A stretch of 64,000 nt of DNA from Ecdyonurus torrentis (taxonomy: Eukaryota > Arthropoda > Insecta > Ephemeroptera > Heptageniidae), in assembly GCA_949318235.1 (NCBI GenBank), contig OX439127.1, positions 10,272,927-10,336,926 on the forward strand. Direction: 5' to 3'. The position numbers and the translations under genes were made by a program. Below, in pieces: positions 46,454 to 57,039 of the stretch (the stretch's first letter is position 1; each line of letters starts with the position of its first letter). The notes under the pieces were generated by a model. That model had not been told where the DNA came from, did no database searches, and saw only the letters and a program-made list of their open reading frames with translations.

Positions 46454-46670
46454 GAACGAAATGACAGTGATAGCAATCAATATTTTAAATTTAAAAAAGT
46501 AAAAAATATAATTATTTATTATTATTATATTACAAAAAAAGCTTTGTTATATATTTTTAGTACTGAGTGGGTCTTGATTTGTGTTAGTTTAATACTGAGA
46601 AGAAACTATTAAATGAAACGCATTTCTCTAACGGGAAAACTAAGACTAATAACCTAAAAGATATAAAGCC

Positions 46671-46790
46671 ATTTGTCATCTCAAACATACGCAGAAATCG
46701 CACTCAGCATGAACTACGTGTGCAAATCTTGTGAAGAATTGCGATGTACTGTAACATGTGTACAATAAATATCTTTGAGTTTGAAATAGG
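46671..46790 (+). mobile_element. Possible non-LTR retroposon 3' end remnant
   Basis: A higher-complexity stretch of about 120 bp ends in GTACAATAAATATCTTTGAG followed by TTTGAAA, the AATAAA-plus-TTTGA style of 3' tail seen in invertebrate retroposons. No coding frame or target duplication is visible. Confidence 0.35.
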
Positions 46791-47370
46791 AGGGAAAAAT
46801 AAATAAAAATAAAACTTAAGAAACAGAGAAGATTATTTTACTTATGTATAGAATGGTTTGAAAAGTAAGTTATTGAATTAGTCAATGTACTCACAAAAAG
46901 CTACATAAGCTACGAGGAAATGCAAAAGGTGAAAGAGATGAGAGTAAAGGGTGAGAAGGAGTTATATAGGAGGGAAGGCACTAGTATTTAGAGGAAAAGG
47001 CAAACTAGATAGGGGTTAGAGTTATAAATTAAGCTAACTAAAGTTTTATATATATGTAGCATGACGCAGTGTATTAATTTGTGTTATACTGTTCAGGTCA
47101 AACATAATATATAATAATATACTTTCTGATATATAGAATAGTAATATAGCAAAATTATTTGAAATGTTATGATTTTTAATGTATAATACTAAGGATTTAA
47201 ATTTTTTTTTTTTTGAGATATACGTAATTTTCGTCAAAATATATATCATATTAACACTTTTAGCTCCTTATAGTACAATATTGACAGACACGTGACAGAG
47301 TATATATTCAGTATTCAGAAGGGGTTGATTCAAATAAAAGCTATATAGTGAAAACTCTTAGTAGTTGGTT
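46791..47370. other. AT-rich spacer, nothing recognised
   Basis: Purine-rich in part (about 46900-47030). Confidence 0.55.
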
Positions 47371-47379
47371 GACTCAGGG

Positions 47380-47690
47380 GTAAGGTAGGCAACCAGTCTT
47401 TCAAGGCTGCTCAACTGAATGCCAACTTTGAAGCGTGCTGCTCTCTCCTCTTACACACACCTTCATGCGTCCTATGCGTCTATCCTCTCGCTTCACTACT
47501 TCCTATACGCTTCTCTCTCTCTCTCTCTTCTTGCTAACTGGTCCACCACAGTTACGATAAACGACATGAGAAGACTTGTAAGCAGTCATCCACCCCTTCC
47601 TTCTGGAACGAAAGGGAATTTTTTTTCCCTTTTTTCCCTATGGTCCCATGGTGTCCGTTTTTCCCCTCTTTTTCTATTTCAACAAACTCT
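47380..47690 (+). other. Candidate untranslated or first exon in a pyrimidine-rich island
   Basis: A pyrimidine-rich, G+C-richer stretch. ATG at 47419 opens a frame that would reach a donor-like GTAAGC at 47578 after exactly 53 codons; the encoded start MPTLKRAALSSYTHLHASYA is not recognised. The frame continues open to 47778 without splicing. A minus-strand frame also covers it. Weak. Confidence 0.15.
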
Positions 47691-47779
47691 TTCAAAGTTC
47701 GTTTTATACTACAAATGTTATTTTCAATGTGTGGTGGAGAGTCAATTTTTGAGTTCACTTTGTATAGTAAAATATTAAA

Positions 47780-48640
47780 TTATTTATTTATTACTGAAAT
47801 TATTCATATACTGTGGTATCATACTTTATTTATATAAAACAGTTTTATAATGAAAAATTGTAAATAAATGTATGCAACCATGAAAGGCTATTTTTCGTAC
47901 TAATTAATCATATATGAGCAAAAGCATAGCATTAAAAAAAAAAAAAACATTAAAAAATCGCAAATAAACGTTACAGAGTTTGCAGAAGTAACAAGTAGAA
48001 AAAAAATAATTAGTTATATTTGATATGAAAATAAGCCGCTCTTTAAAACCACTTTAAAATACTAATAACAACAATAATAACAGTGCGTATAGTATAATAA
48101 ACTTTTCTTTACAAAGTCGACTAAAACTTTGCACAAATTATAAAAATATTTAAACGACGGTGACAATGCTATATTTTTCTTTCTAAATCTGTGATCACAA
48201 GGCGTCACGAATCATTACAAAACACTGTCACGATATTTTTATTTTTTTACAACTCTATACTACAGCTTATTAAAACTGAAACCTTGAAACCTAAGGCTGT
48301 AATATTACGATACAGATGCTCCCTCTCTCTCTCTCTCTTGTTTGATAATTACATTGCATTTTTTTTGCAGTTAATATGTTTCAGTAATCATCTCAAACGT
48401 ATTAAAAATGTGAAAACATGAAAAAAAAGTTAAACAAAGGTAAAAAAAAATAATAATAATTACATAGGAAATTAGATTGGGTGCGGAGGGGGGTCACTTA
48501 ATAATATGACACAATTCTTTGCTATATAAATTAGGGGATTAAGGACGTTTGTATTTATCCTGCATCTATAATTAGGTTTGGATGAGTAGTCCAAAATAAA
48601 GAAGATCTATTATTAGCTGCAGACTGACAATAATGAGTAA
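47780..48640. other. AT-rich spacer
   Basis: Short TC run at 48317-48338 and poly-A runs. Nothing recognised. Confidence 0.6.
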
Positions 48641-48852
48641 GTGGAGCAGCCAAGTACGTAGTGAGCCAGCCAGCAGTTGATATAGCTGGCGGTAACAAGG
48701 AATGCTACACGAGACCTAGGCCATGCATGCACTCACTGTATGCACAGCATTGCTCTGTACACCAAAGTACACCGCACCACAGTGGCACACAGTGCATTGC
48801 ACATAGCCTTGTCATTAAATCCCGGTTGGCAACAAGACAAGATTGAGTGGAG

Positions 48853-48860
48853 TATAAAAG
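48853..48860 (+). promoter_or_regulatory. TATA box TATAAAAG
   Basis: An exact strong TATA consensus, distinct from the TA microsatellites, inside a G+C-rich island. Transcription would start near 48883. The first ATG after that point is at 48947. Confidence 0.4.
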
Positions 48861-48940
48861 AGATTGGAGAGAATAGCGACTGTGTGGTCGTCTTATAGCC
48901 GTGCCGACCGCGCCACAACCACCATCACTACCGTCCAAGA

Positions 48941-48957
48941 AGGCCGATGAACGGCCT
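48941..48957. repeat. Small hairpin AGGCCG-ATGAA-CGGCCT over the candidate start codon
   Basis: A perfect 6 bp G+C-rich stem with a 5 nt loop that contains the ATG of the 56-codon frame. It could affect initiation if transcribed. Confidence 0.5.
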
Positions 48958-49117
48958 CGAAGGCCTTGACTGTTGCTATTGCTGTCAGGCGGCTGATCTT
49001 GTGTTTCTTTGTACCGCGGCCACTGCCTTTTATTATTCGTTTGCCTTGCAAGTTGGTTGTCGTATATTTCCAAGTTCACTCCTCTCATCATCTTGTTCTC
49101 CATTCCTTCAGGCTTGA
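48947..49117 (+). CDS. Candidate 56-codon protein, unknown
   Basis: This is the first ATG downstream of the TATA box. The frame runs 56 codons to TGA at 49115-49117. The product begins MNGLEGLDCCYCCQAADLVF, with a CCYCC cluster and a following hydrophobic, aromatic stretch, then a serine- and leucine-rich end. I do not recognise a family. AATAAA follows about 100 bp later at 49216-49221, which would make a compact single-exon unit of about 350 bp. A longer frame lies on the opposite strand, so the coding strand is not certain. Confidence 0.25.
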   Translation: MNGLEGLDCCYCCQAADLVFLCTAATAFYYSFALQVGCRIFPSSLLSSSCSPFLQA

Positions 49118-49215
49118 CCACTATTCGCACGAGTCACATTTTTAGGAGCCAACAACCACACCATACAACTATTAAAAATATTATACGGCTGAGCCAGAGA
49201 TTTCGCGCGTGCAGA

Positions 49216-49221
49216 AATAAA
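49216..49221 (+). terminator. Possible polyadenylation signal AATAAA
   Basis: Exact hexamer about 100 bp after the candidate stop codon. AATAAA is common by chance in A+T-rich DNA, but this copy lies within the G+C-rich island. Confidence 0.25.
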
Positions 49222-49273
49222 AGAGGGCTTGGCATTGATGATGGGAAAATACCACCGAAGTATAGCTGTTGCT

Positions 49274-49276
<3 letters not shown>

Positions 49277-49334
<58 letters not shown>

Positions 49335-49357
49335 TCACTCACTCACTCACTCACTTT
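49277..49357. repeat. (TC)n-(AC)n-(ACTC)n compound microsatellite
   Basis: Three simple repeats in direct succession, directly visible at the right edge of the G+C-rich island. Confidence 0.96.
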
Positions 49358-49359
49358 GA

Positions 49360-50480
49360 TAAAAAAAAATCGAAATGAAATTACTTTAATGATATGTTAC
49401 GATCTAATTAATACATTAAGGCTTGAAATAATTTATATAATATTTATATTTCACTATAAACACGTTAATTAATTAAATGTCGTTTTTATTATATATATAT
49501 GAACATATATATAAGTATAATATTTTACTAAAGAAATGAGAAGAAAAAAACATTCATCATTCTACTTGTTAGTATATATGATATTTACACCGTTGTTAAT
49601 TAATCAAATCAAAGGCAAATATACTTTTAAAAATTAATATACTGTAAACCAAAAGCTGGTGTCCTCCCTTACTACGTAAATAAAATTTATTTGTGTTGAA
49701 GCGTGATGGACTGCAGTTCATTATACATATTAAGTAAATGGAGGCACCACTTTGAAAAGTGAGTCTATATAAAGACGACGTAAAAGGGGTAAAAAGCATT
49801 GATGTCATTGCCTTTTTCAAATATACGGTTATAAAAAAGAAACATAAAAGTAAAATAAAATGATATTAACTAAATTTAATTACACTCTCTATATAATTAT
49901 ATTTTTTTAAACAAATTGATAAATAAAAACAGAGTGTATATATAAAAAAAAAATAATAGACACCAAAAAAATAGAACTATATTTGTATATATTTAGAAAA
50001 GAAATGTTTAGAGTGAGTTATAATTATTTTGTTTAAAAACTTGTCAAAAAAATAGATCGCTATCAAAATAATTTTCTCTCTTTAATTAATAACTAATTAC
50101 TTAGCAAGAGGCGTAAATTTCTGTGTGTATAAACACAAAGAGCATTTAGAATGTTACATATTACAAAAAACACCAAAAACATATATTTTTTTTATATATA
50201 TAAGATTTATTATTATGTTTGTCAGGGTAATAATTACACCATTACGATAAAAAAAAATCTATAATTTTAAACTGATTATTTAATTTGCTTCCATATAATA
50301 TAATATACAGAATAATTATAATATGGTAGATATAATTATTTGTCTCTGTTGTATATATCATAATATCAATTAATATTAAGTTACATACATGCACGTGCAT
50401 TATAAAAGGTCTATATTTAGAAAGGGGGAGGTTTCCTTATAATGTTACAGGGAGAATATTATTATTATATGTAAAAGGGT
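49360..50480. other. AT-rich spacer
   Basis: A 74-codon minus-strand frame (49596-49820) has mixed composition but no recognised motif. Nothing else of note. Confidence 0.55.
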
Positions 50481-50482
50481 TG

Positions 50483-50483
<1 letters not shown>

Positions 50484-50555
<72 letters not shown>
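50484..50555. repeat. (TA)n microsatellite
   Basis: Perfect TA run of about 72 bp. Confidence 0.97.
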
Positions 50556-50558
<3 letters not shown>

Positions 50559-50777
50559 AAAATTATACTAAAATTTAGTATAGCTCAGAGAAAACATCAA
50601 CAACTTTAGCATATTATATAATATACCGTGCATAATGATTGTTATATATATAATGTGCAGATATGGATAAATTTTTATTTTATACAAACTCAAGAATTGT
50701 GTTACTTAGAATTTTGCAATATATATAGGTGTTCTTTATGCAATATGTATTATCTGGTATACAGCCAGGCACACCAG

Positions 50778-50785
50778 AGAAGAGA

Positions 50786-50857
<72 letters not shown>

Positions 50858-50938
50858 CTAGGAAAGGGGTTGTTGGTATTGTGTGTAAAAGACGAAGTTT
50901 AGAGGTGGATTCATGAACAGAGAGAGAGAGAGAGAGAG
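50778..50938. repeat. (GA)n microsatellites
   Basis: Main GA array at about 50782-50854 with a TGAG break near 50790, and a second short run at 50920-50938. Confidence 0.96.
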
Positions 50939-51114
50939 TATAAAGTTAGGGGTGGTTGTATTGCGCTGATAATATATATAGTGTACATAATATACATAGT
51001 ATAAGAAGATGGTATAAGGAGAAGAGAGACGAGGGTGGCTCTTTCAGATAAAGTGAGTTTCAAGAGAACTTATGCGATATGCTATAACAGGATTTACACG
51101 TTATTTCTTCACTG

Positions 51115-51248
<134 letters not shown>

Positions 51249-51249
51249 C

Positions 51250-51780
51250 TTTTGAAACTCCTTATTTTTACTTATGTTATTTTGTTGTATCTTTCAATAT
51301 AATTATATGAAGTATTTCATATAATATATTATAATTACATATACATTATGTAATTATTATATTAATTAATGCATATTATGCAAGATTAATACTTATTAAT
51401 AGGCTTACTTCTGTAAGACTAATTATAGATTTTCCTTTGTCATTATATTGAAGTTATAGTTTGAAATTAAATGACTCAAAAAAAAAAAAAAAACAAAAAA
51501 AAATCCATCGCTCCATATACTTGAATTATATAATCCGCATCGCAATTCATTATGAAACTGTTTCGTCGTAAAATTTGGATTTTTTTACGATGTATTTATG
51601 TTTTTTTTTATTGAGAATATTTCAGTTTGAAACAACAATTCTTGACAGTAGATAATTAAATCTATTTAATAAATTCCCTAAATTTTGAGTAATTTAGTGA
51701 TGAAATTTTATATGCTATCAAATATTTAAGTATATATTTTTTTATGCTGGCCACTTAACTAAATAAAAGGAGCAAATTAT
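51250..51780. other. AT-rich spacer
   Basis: Poly-A near 51478-51493. Nothing recognised. Confidence 0.6.
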
Positions 51781-51892
51781 GTGTTGGAAGGAGAAAGGAA
51801 GGCGCGCGAGACACTTGAAATGAAGCGGAAGTTGTGGTCAATCATTTTGTACTTGATACAGCATTGCTATCTATTGGACACACTCGACAAAA

Positions 51893-51936
51893 CATTTCAC
51901 AGTTTATCTGCTATGTTTTCTCTAAACTGTGAAATG
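51893..51936. repeat. Perfect 14 bp stem, 16 nt loop hairpin
   Basis: CATTTCACAGTTTA (51893-51906) is exactly complementary to TAAACTGTGAAATG (51923-51936). The surroundings (51780-51960) are G+C-richer than average and lie in an 83-codon plus-strand frame that I do not recognise. The stem is too short for a typical microRNA precursor. Confidence 0.85.
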
Positions 51937-52039
51937 CACTCGAAAAATATTATTACTTGGAGACATATTATAATATTAAAACATGATAACGTATTTTTCT
52001 TCAGATTCAAAATAAGCTTTGTTGTTATATAATTTTTTT

Positions 52040-52368
52040 TAAGAAACCCCTGCAAGAAATGGTGACTATGCAACCATTGCAACTTTTATGTACAGTGGGT
52101 TGCAAGCATTCTAGGAACTCGATGCAGCTCAACTTATATAACTGTATTACATATAAAGAAGAAGAAAAAAACTATAATAATCGTTTGTTTGAAAAAAAAA
52201 GGTAAAAAAGTAAAGATGATAATAAGAGAAAGAAAAACAAACAATATTTGTATCCTGTATTTTAGTTTACTCAAAATAATAATGACAAATATGTAAAAAA
52301 GACAAATGTTTTATAAAACGGTTTCTGTGCTGTAATATAGGATTGAGAAGAAGAAGGAAATATACATG

Positions 52369-52405
<37 letters not shown>

Positions 52406-52535
52406 AAATTGAGGTTAGGGTGGTAAACTACTGAACAAGCTTTATCAGACAGCTATTTAGTATAGCTGGCTTGTACAATAATAATAAACGAAGCACGACT
52501 GCTGTGTATAATGGCAAGTGTATAATACGTTTAAG

Positions 52536-52584
<49 letters not shown>

Positions 52585-53260
52585 ACATAGTAATTACAAT
52601 AGTATAGAGAAGAACTCATTAAAGAACAATGTCCACTTTACTGATATAAGTAATATTAGTAATATTACTCCTTAAAATATATATATAATAGTTTAGTAAA
52701 GTTAATACGTAAAGTTGCAATTTTATATTATACTTAAATTTCTCCTCTTTCTCTCTTTTCTCTCTCCCCTGTTCTCTTCTTCTATATTTTTGTTGGCTAC
52801 TCTTTCCTTTCATATTTTCTATCCTAACACATTATTAATTTAATTTTAAATATAAAATACTTTTAAAATCATAAAATTAAATATTTAAATTTTATAAGTG
52901 TATGTACCATAATATATTACTATACAGCATGTCAATTTGGCCATTTGTGTGTAAAACCACGTTTTTGGTGTTGATCATCATCATTAAATTTAATACAGTA
53001 TCATAGAGTGGTCGCATAGTCCAACTTTATGGAAAGAGCTATACGTATAAGATATAATATCTCAACCCTTAATCAAAGTGAACGTTCAGTATCATCTATA
53101 TAATACTCAAGTTTTCACGATTACTCTCTCATCATAATATTCATAGTTAAGTGTTTTGGGTGTGGTATTATGTGACCTTCATTAACCATGGAGTCTCCCA
53201 TACCAATTATCTTCCATAAAATCTATCCTGTTTGGTTTTATAACTTGTTATACTTTTCAA
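52040..53260. other. AT-rich spacer with GA and TC runs
   Basis: GA at 52371-52402 and TC at 52537-52583 lie about 135 bp apart and are complementary, so the strand could fold back. No gene recognised. Confidence 0.6.
52371..52583. repeat. (GA)n ... (TC)n inverted microsatellite pair
   Basis: Complementary dinucleotide arrays of about 32 and 47 bp in opposite orientation. The intervening 135 bp are ordinary A+T-rich sequence. Confidence 0.93.
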
Positions 53261-53267
53261 TAAAAGT

Positions 53268-53295
53268 GTTTTTTTTTTTTTTTTTTTTTTTTTTT
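53268..53295. repeat. Poly-T tract
   Basis: About 27 T. Confidence 0.94.
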
Positions 53296-53299
53296 AGAG

Positions 53300-54346
53300 G
53301 TGTTAATACGCACATAATATTTAACAGAAATGAACATAAATATTTTTCAAAGTTAAATGTATTGATGTTTTAACATTGCAGCTTAAGTAAATATATACGC
53401 CAGAGTACTATATTATACACTGTGTACCAGCAAGACAATATCTGCAATTGACAATGTCAATATCTGTTGTCGATTTAGCAATATAAAATTGGAATGTGAT
53501 ATTATATAGGAAAACCTTATTTACTGGGAGAGATTGTCAACGCTTATTTGTCAATTTTTTTTTCTTTTCTAAATTAAAACTTTTGGTTTAAGAGTAATTT
53601 AAATAAAATATAATCCTTGAAAGTGAAACAATTTTAACACTTTGAAAATAATAATAAATTACGGGGGTGGGGAGTCGCTATATCAAACGTCTATTTGTAC
53701 AAAAATTAAGATTTATATTGAAATAAAATATGCAAAATATTAAAATTTGTAATACACGCGTAAAAAGTTACGACCTCATAATAAAAAAATAAATTAACCT
53801 TTGCATATACGAGACATTGTATTTAAGTATATGATTCTATATATAACTAAACCTAACACTTTTGTCTGTTCTGTGTTATATTTTATAAGCGTTGTGTTAT
53901 ATATTATGCTTTATATCATGGCCTTGTTTTTAAATGAGCATTAATTACCTATTATACAGCCGCTTCTCATTAGTTAGTGTTGGTATATATACCCTGGTTG
54001 GGTGTAACTGACTGATAGAGTTAGCCAAAACATCAGGCAAAACTATATATGCGCATAATACGTTATGTTTTTGTTTTGGTATTATATACTTTTAAGCTTG
54101 TTAAGTGAAATGTAGCTTTTACTTTAACTCTTACTTATACGTTACGTCTTTAACATTAAAAATAATGACGTAAAGCAAGCGTAAAAAGTCTCTCAAACTT
54201 AAATATGCTACAATAATTTTGTTTACTTAATTATGCATTATAAATGTGTTGTAATTTTTTTTTCTTTTTTAACAATATACTTAACTTGTCATGTTATAGT
54301 ATTAAAAGAGTATAGAAGGGTATGGAAGGGTATATATAAAGTGTAT

Positions 54347-54409
<63 letters not shown>

Positions 54410-55250
54410 TGTGTAAATATTTGAAAATAAATAGCAAGTAAAAAAGAAGTTAATGATGTTCTATTGATTTCTACAAGTATATATTGATTTTTTCCCTTAG
54501 CTAATATATAATTATACTTACCGCAAAACCGCATCTATTTTATATTATATATAGACAGGCGAGTTTCCAAAAAACCATGAAATTTATAATCTTATTATTA
54601 TTCATACCATAATGAAGTCTATTTTTACCTAAAAGACAAACTTTTTATAGCTTTATTATATAAAGAAAAGAACACACAATTAAAAAGTTGTCTTATATAT
54701 ATATAATAATAATATAGCATGTTCCATAAAAGTTAAATATGTATAAGATTTTTTTTTTTAATTTGATATTAAGTACAATTAATTTTTAATTAAATAACTT
54801 ATTTTTTGTGTAACAAAAACAATTTAGTTTGTTTTATATAATTTAATTAGATATGTTCACACACAAACTATATAAATAAAACTATACAATACATCCAATT
54901 ATTATTATTATTTTTTTTTAACGTTTTGTAATATAGTTTTTATTCTTATGATATACTAAATTATGAAGCATATCAGCAATTTTATATTTTTCGCTCTTCA
55001 TTATAACAATAATTAAAATTTATTGCTTTATTTTTATTTCCACGTAACAAAAAAATAAAATAAAAATATAGTAAGTTGACATATTTATTGTGCCACTATA
55101 AAAAAAGGCAAAGGATCATAAAAAAATTATATTATTATTACTGTGGACTTGTATTAATGCTAATAGTTCTGTCATATACATTTGACAAAGATATATAGAC
55201 TGAAAATGGGCCTAGCAGGAAAAAAAAAAAAAAAAAAAAAAATCTTATAT
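53300..55250. other. AT-rich spacer with one GA array
   Basis: GA array at 54351-54405; poly-A at about 55221-55242. No gene recognised. Confidence 0.6.
54351..54405. repeat. (GA)n microsatellite
   Basis: Perfect GA run of about 54 bp. Confidence 0.97.
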
Positions 55251-55259
55251 ATGTTCGTC

Positions 55260-55342
55260 AAATCTTTACACTAATGGGGTTGACTTATTTCCGGGGTCGT
55301 GCAGACGTGCAGACTTGTTTTTATCCTGCTGTTGCATTTTTA

Positions 55343-55380
<38 letters not shown>

Positions 55381-55560
55381 CTCACTCCAGCCCTCACACG
55401 CTACACGATACCACGACACACCCATGTCACATATGTTGAGGGGTTATCTCTACCCTTCAGCCCCAAACTGTGCATAGCACCAAATTCTGCAGATAAACAC
55501 TCAGACCTCATAATATTATCTCTTTCTCCAACTTCAGCAATGTCATGTTTCTATAGTGAT
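55260..55560. other. G+C-richer patch with TC microsatellite, possible exon
   Basis: Complex sequence around a TC run (about 55345-55378). Overlapping plus frames of 67 and 106 codons include the SL read-through and show no motif. It lies 0.3 kb upstream of the acceptor at 55859. Confidence 0.25.
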
Positions 55561-55825
55561 GATATGTATTATTATACTTTTTTTTCTTTCGAAACTCCTT
55601 CCTTTTCTAAAATGCTTTTAGAGATATATACATAAAGAGACTGATTATGTATAAGGAATATGAAAATATGAAAGGAACAAATTACGTATTCCTGACAAAC
55701 AAACTTGTTTACAATATAGACACTTTTATTCTTTTAGAAATTTTCCTTTACATTTTTTTTTTTTTTTTTTTTAAGATCTTTATTAAAACGAATATTTTCT
55801 TCATTCCTCTCTGTAATCTTTAGTT

Positions 55826-55859
55826 GTTTTTTTTTCTTTTCTTTTCTTCTTTCTTACAG
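55826..55859 (+). promoter_or_regulatory. Strong splice-acceptor-like signal
   Basis: About 30 nt of almost pure pyrimidine (T and C from about 55826) end in TTCTTACAG at 55859, a near-ideal animal 3' splice site, directly in front of a compositional island. Pyrimidine runs are common in this window, which lowers the specificity. Confidence 0.4.
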
Positions 55860-56467
55860 TTGTTGTGTCCTGTCTCCTCCCGCATTACCCTGTACCTTCA
55901 CCGCCCTTCATATTAAATATAGCTTGTGGAAGTTACCCATTGGGAATTTTCTTTTTAAGCTCAAAGTTTTTGTTAGAGAGAGAAAAGAGAGCACGCATTC
56001 TACATCCAACCCTCGCCTCTCGAAAGAGCAAGGTGCTTAAGCTTGATTCATTGGCTGATCGATCGCCAAGGCACGGCACGGCATCGAGATCAACGCGCTC
56101 GCTATACTGCCAACCGCACGATCGCTTACTCCTCGCGCGTGCTACTCTTGCTTGGCCTGCACCACCACCGCACCACCGTTCTCTTTTCTCTGCTTCCTTC
56201 TTCATCATCATTATCTCTCAGGGGTGGTCGGATCGGGTGAAAGATGGTTGGGGTGGGGTACACTACATACCCCCAACCATTGCTACCACTTCTTCTACCA
56301 CCGCGAACTGGTGCTCAAGTATGTTAACACCCCCCATCTCACGTGCTGACGGGATAAAGCCGCGCGATCACCTTATATTCCTCCTCTTTTGGACCATCTA
56401 TCCAACCAACATTTCCCAACACATAGCTCACCCTTATGCAGGCCATCGATTCAAACAAAACGTGTAA
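55860..56467 (+). other. Candidate exon: 600 bp open frame in a G+C-rich island, no ATG start
   Basis: After the acceptor-like site, one frame stays open for about 200 codons to TAA near 56465-56467. It has no early methionine, so it would have to be an internal or last exon. A donor-like CAAGTATGT at 56316-56324 could end the exon at 56318. The translation is rich in S, R, P and H and I recognise no domain. A 92-codon minus-strand frame (55933-56211) overlaps it. It could equally be an untranslated exon or promoter island. Confidence 0.3.
56048..56060 (-). promoter_or_regulatory. CCAAT box (NF-Y type) in the G+C-rich island
   Basis: On the minus strand AGCCAATGAATC fits the NF-Y consensus. 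This supports a reading of the island as a promoter, possibly for minus-strand transcription. Confidence 0.3.
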
Positions 56468-56479
56468 CTTTGCCAGCTT

Positions 56480-56910
56480 AATTGTTCAAGAACATACATT
56501 ACATTCTTGATTGCAGTGAAGTATGCAATCTAACTACATAGCACGTATAATGATGTAGCAAGTAATCATAAGTTACCACCCACCAAAATAATGACTGATA
56601 GTATATTATATATACAACACATGTATACATGAAAGAATATTATTATATACATATAAGAACGTAACCTTTGAACCTTTATCTTCAATTTGATATTACATAA
56701 GGGTAAATAAATCTCAAACTAAGTTTACAAAATTGTTAAGTTTACTTTTTCCCCTTTTACCAATTCTCAGGGGGTATTTATTTACAATTCTGTTTCATTT
56801 AGTGTGAGTTGTAATTTATTACTTATTGCTTCTTCTCTGATCGTTGTAAGCACAATTTATCGCATATAGGAAAAACGTTATATAAACTCAATATAAGAAT
56901 ACGAAGGAAA
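56480..56910. other. AT-rich spacer, nothing recognised
   Basis: No frames or repeats of note. Confidence 0.6.
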
Positions 56911-57036
<126 letters not shown>

Positions 57037-57039
57037 GTA

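Larger units (their letters stand above)
48640..49260. other. G+C-rich island (about 600 bp), the most gene-like composition in the window
   Basis: Base composition here is close to half G+C by eye, against about a quarter around it. Frames of 141 codons (minus, 48705-49130) and 88 codons (plus, 49009-49275) overlap; neither contains a domain I know. The island includes a TATAAAAG box and a compact candidate transcription unit, listed separately. Confidence 0.4.
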
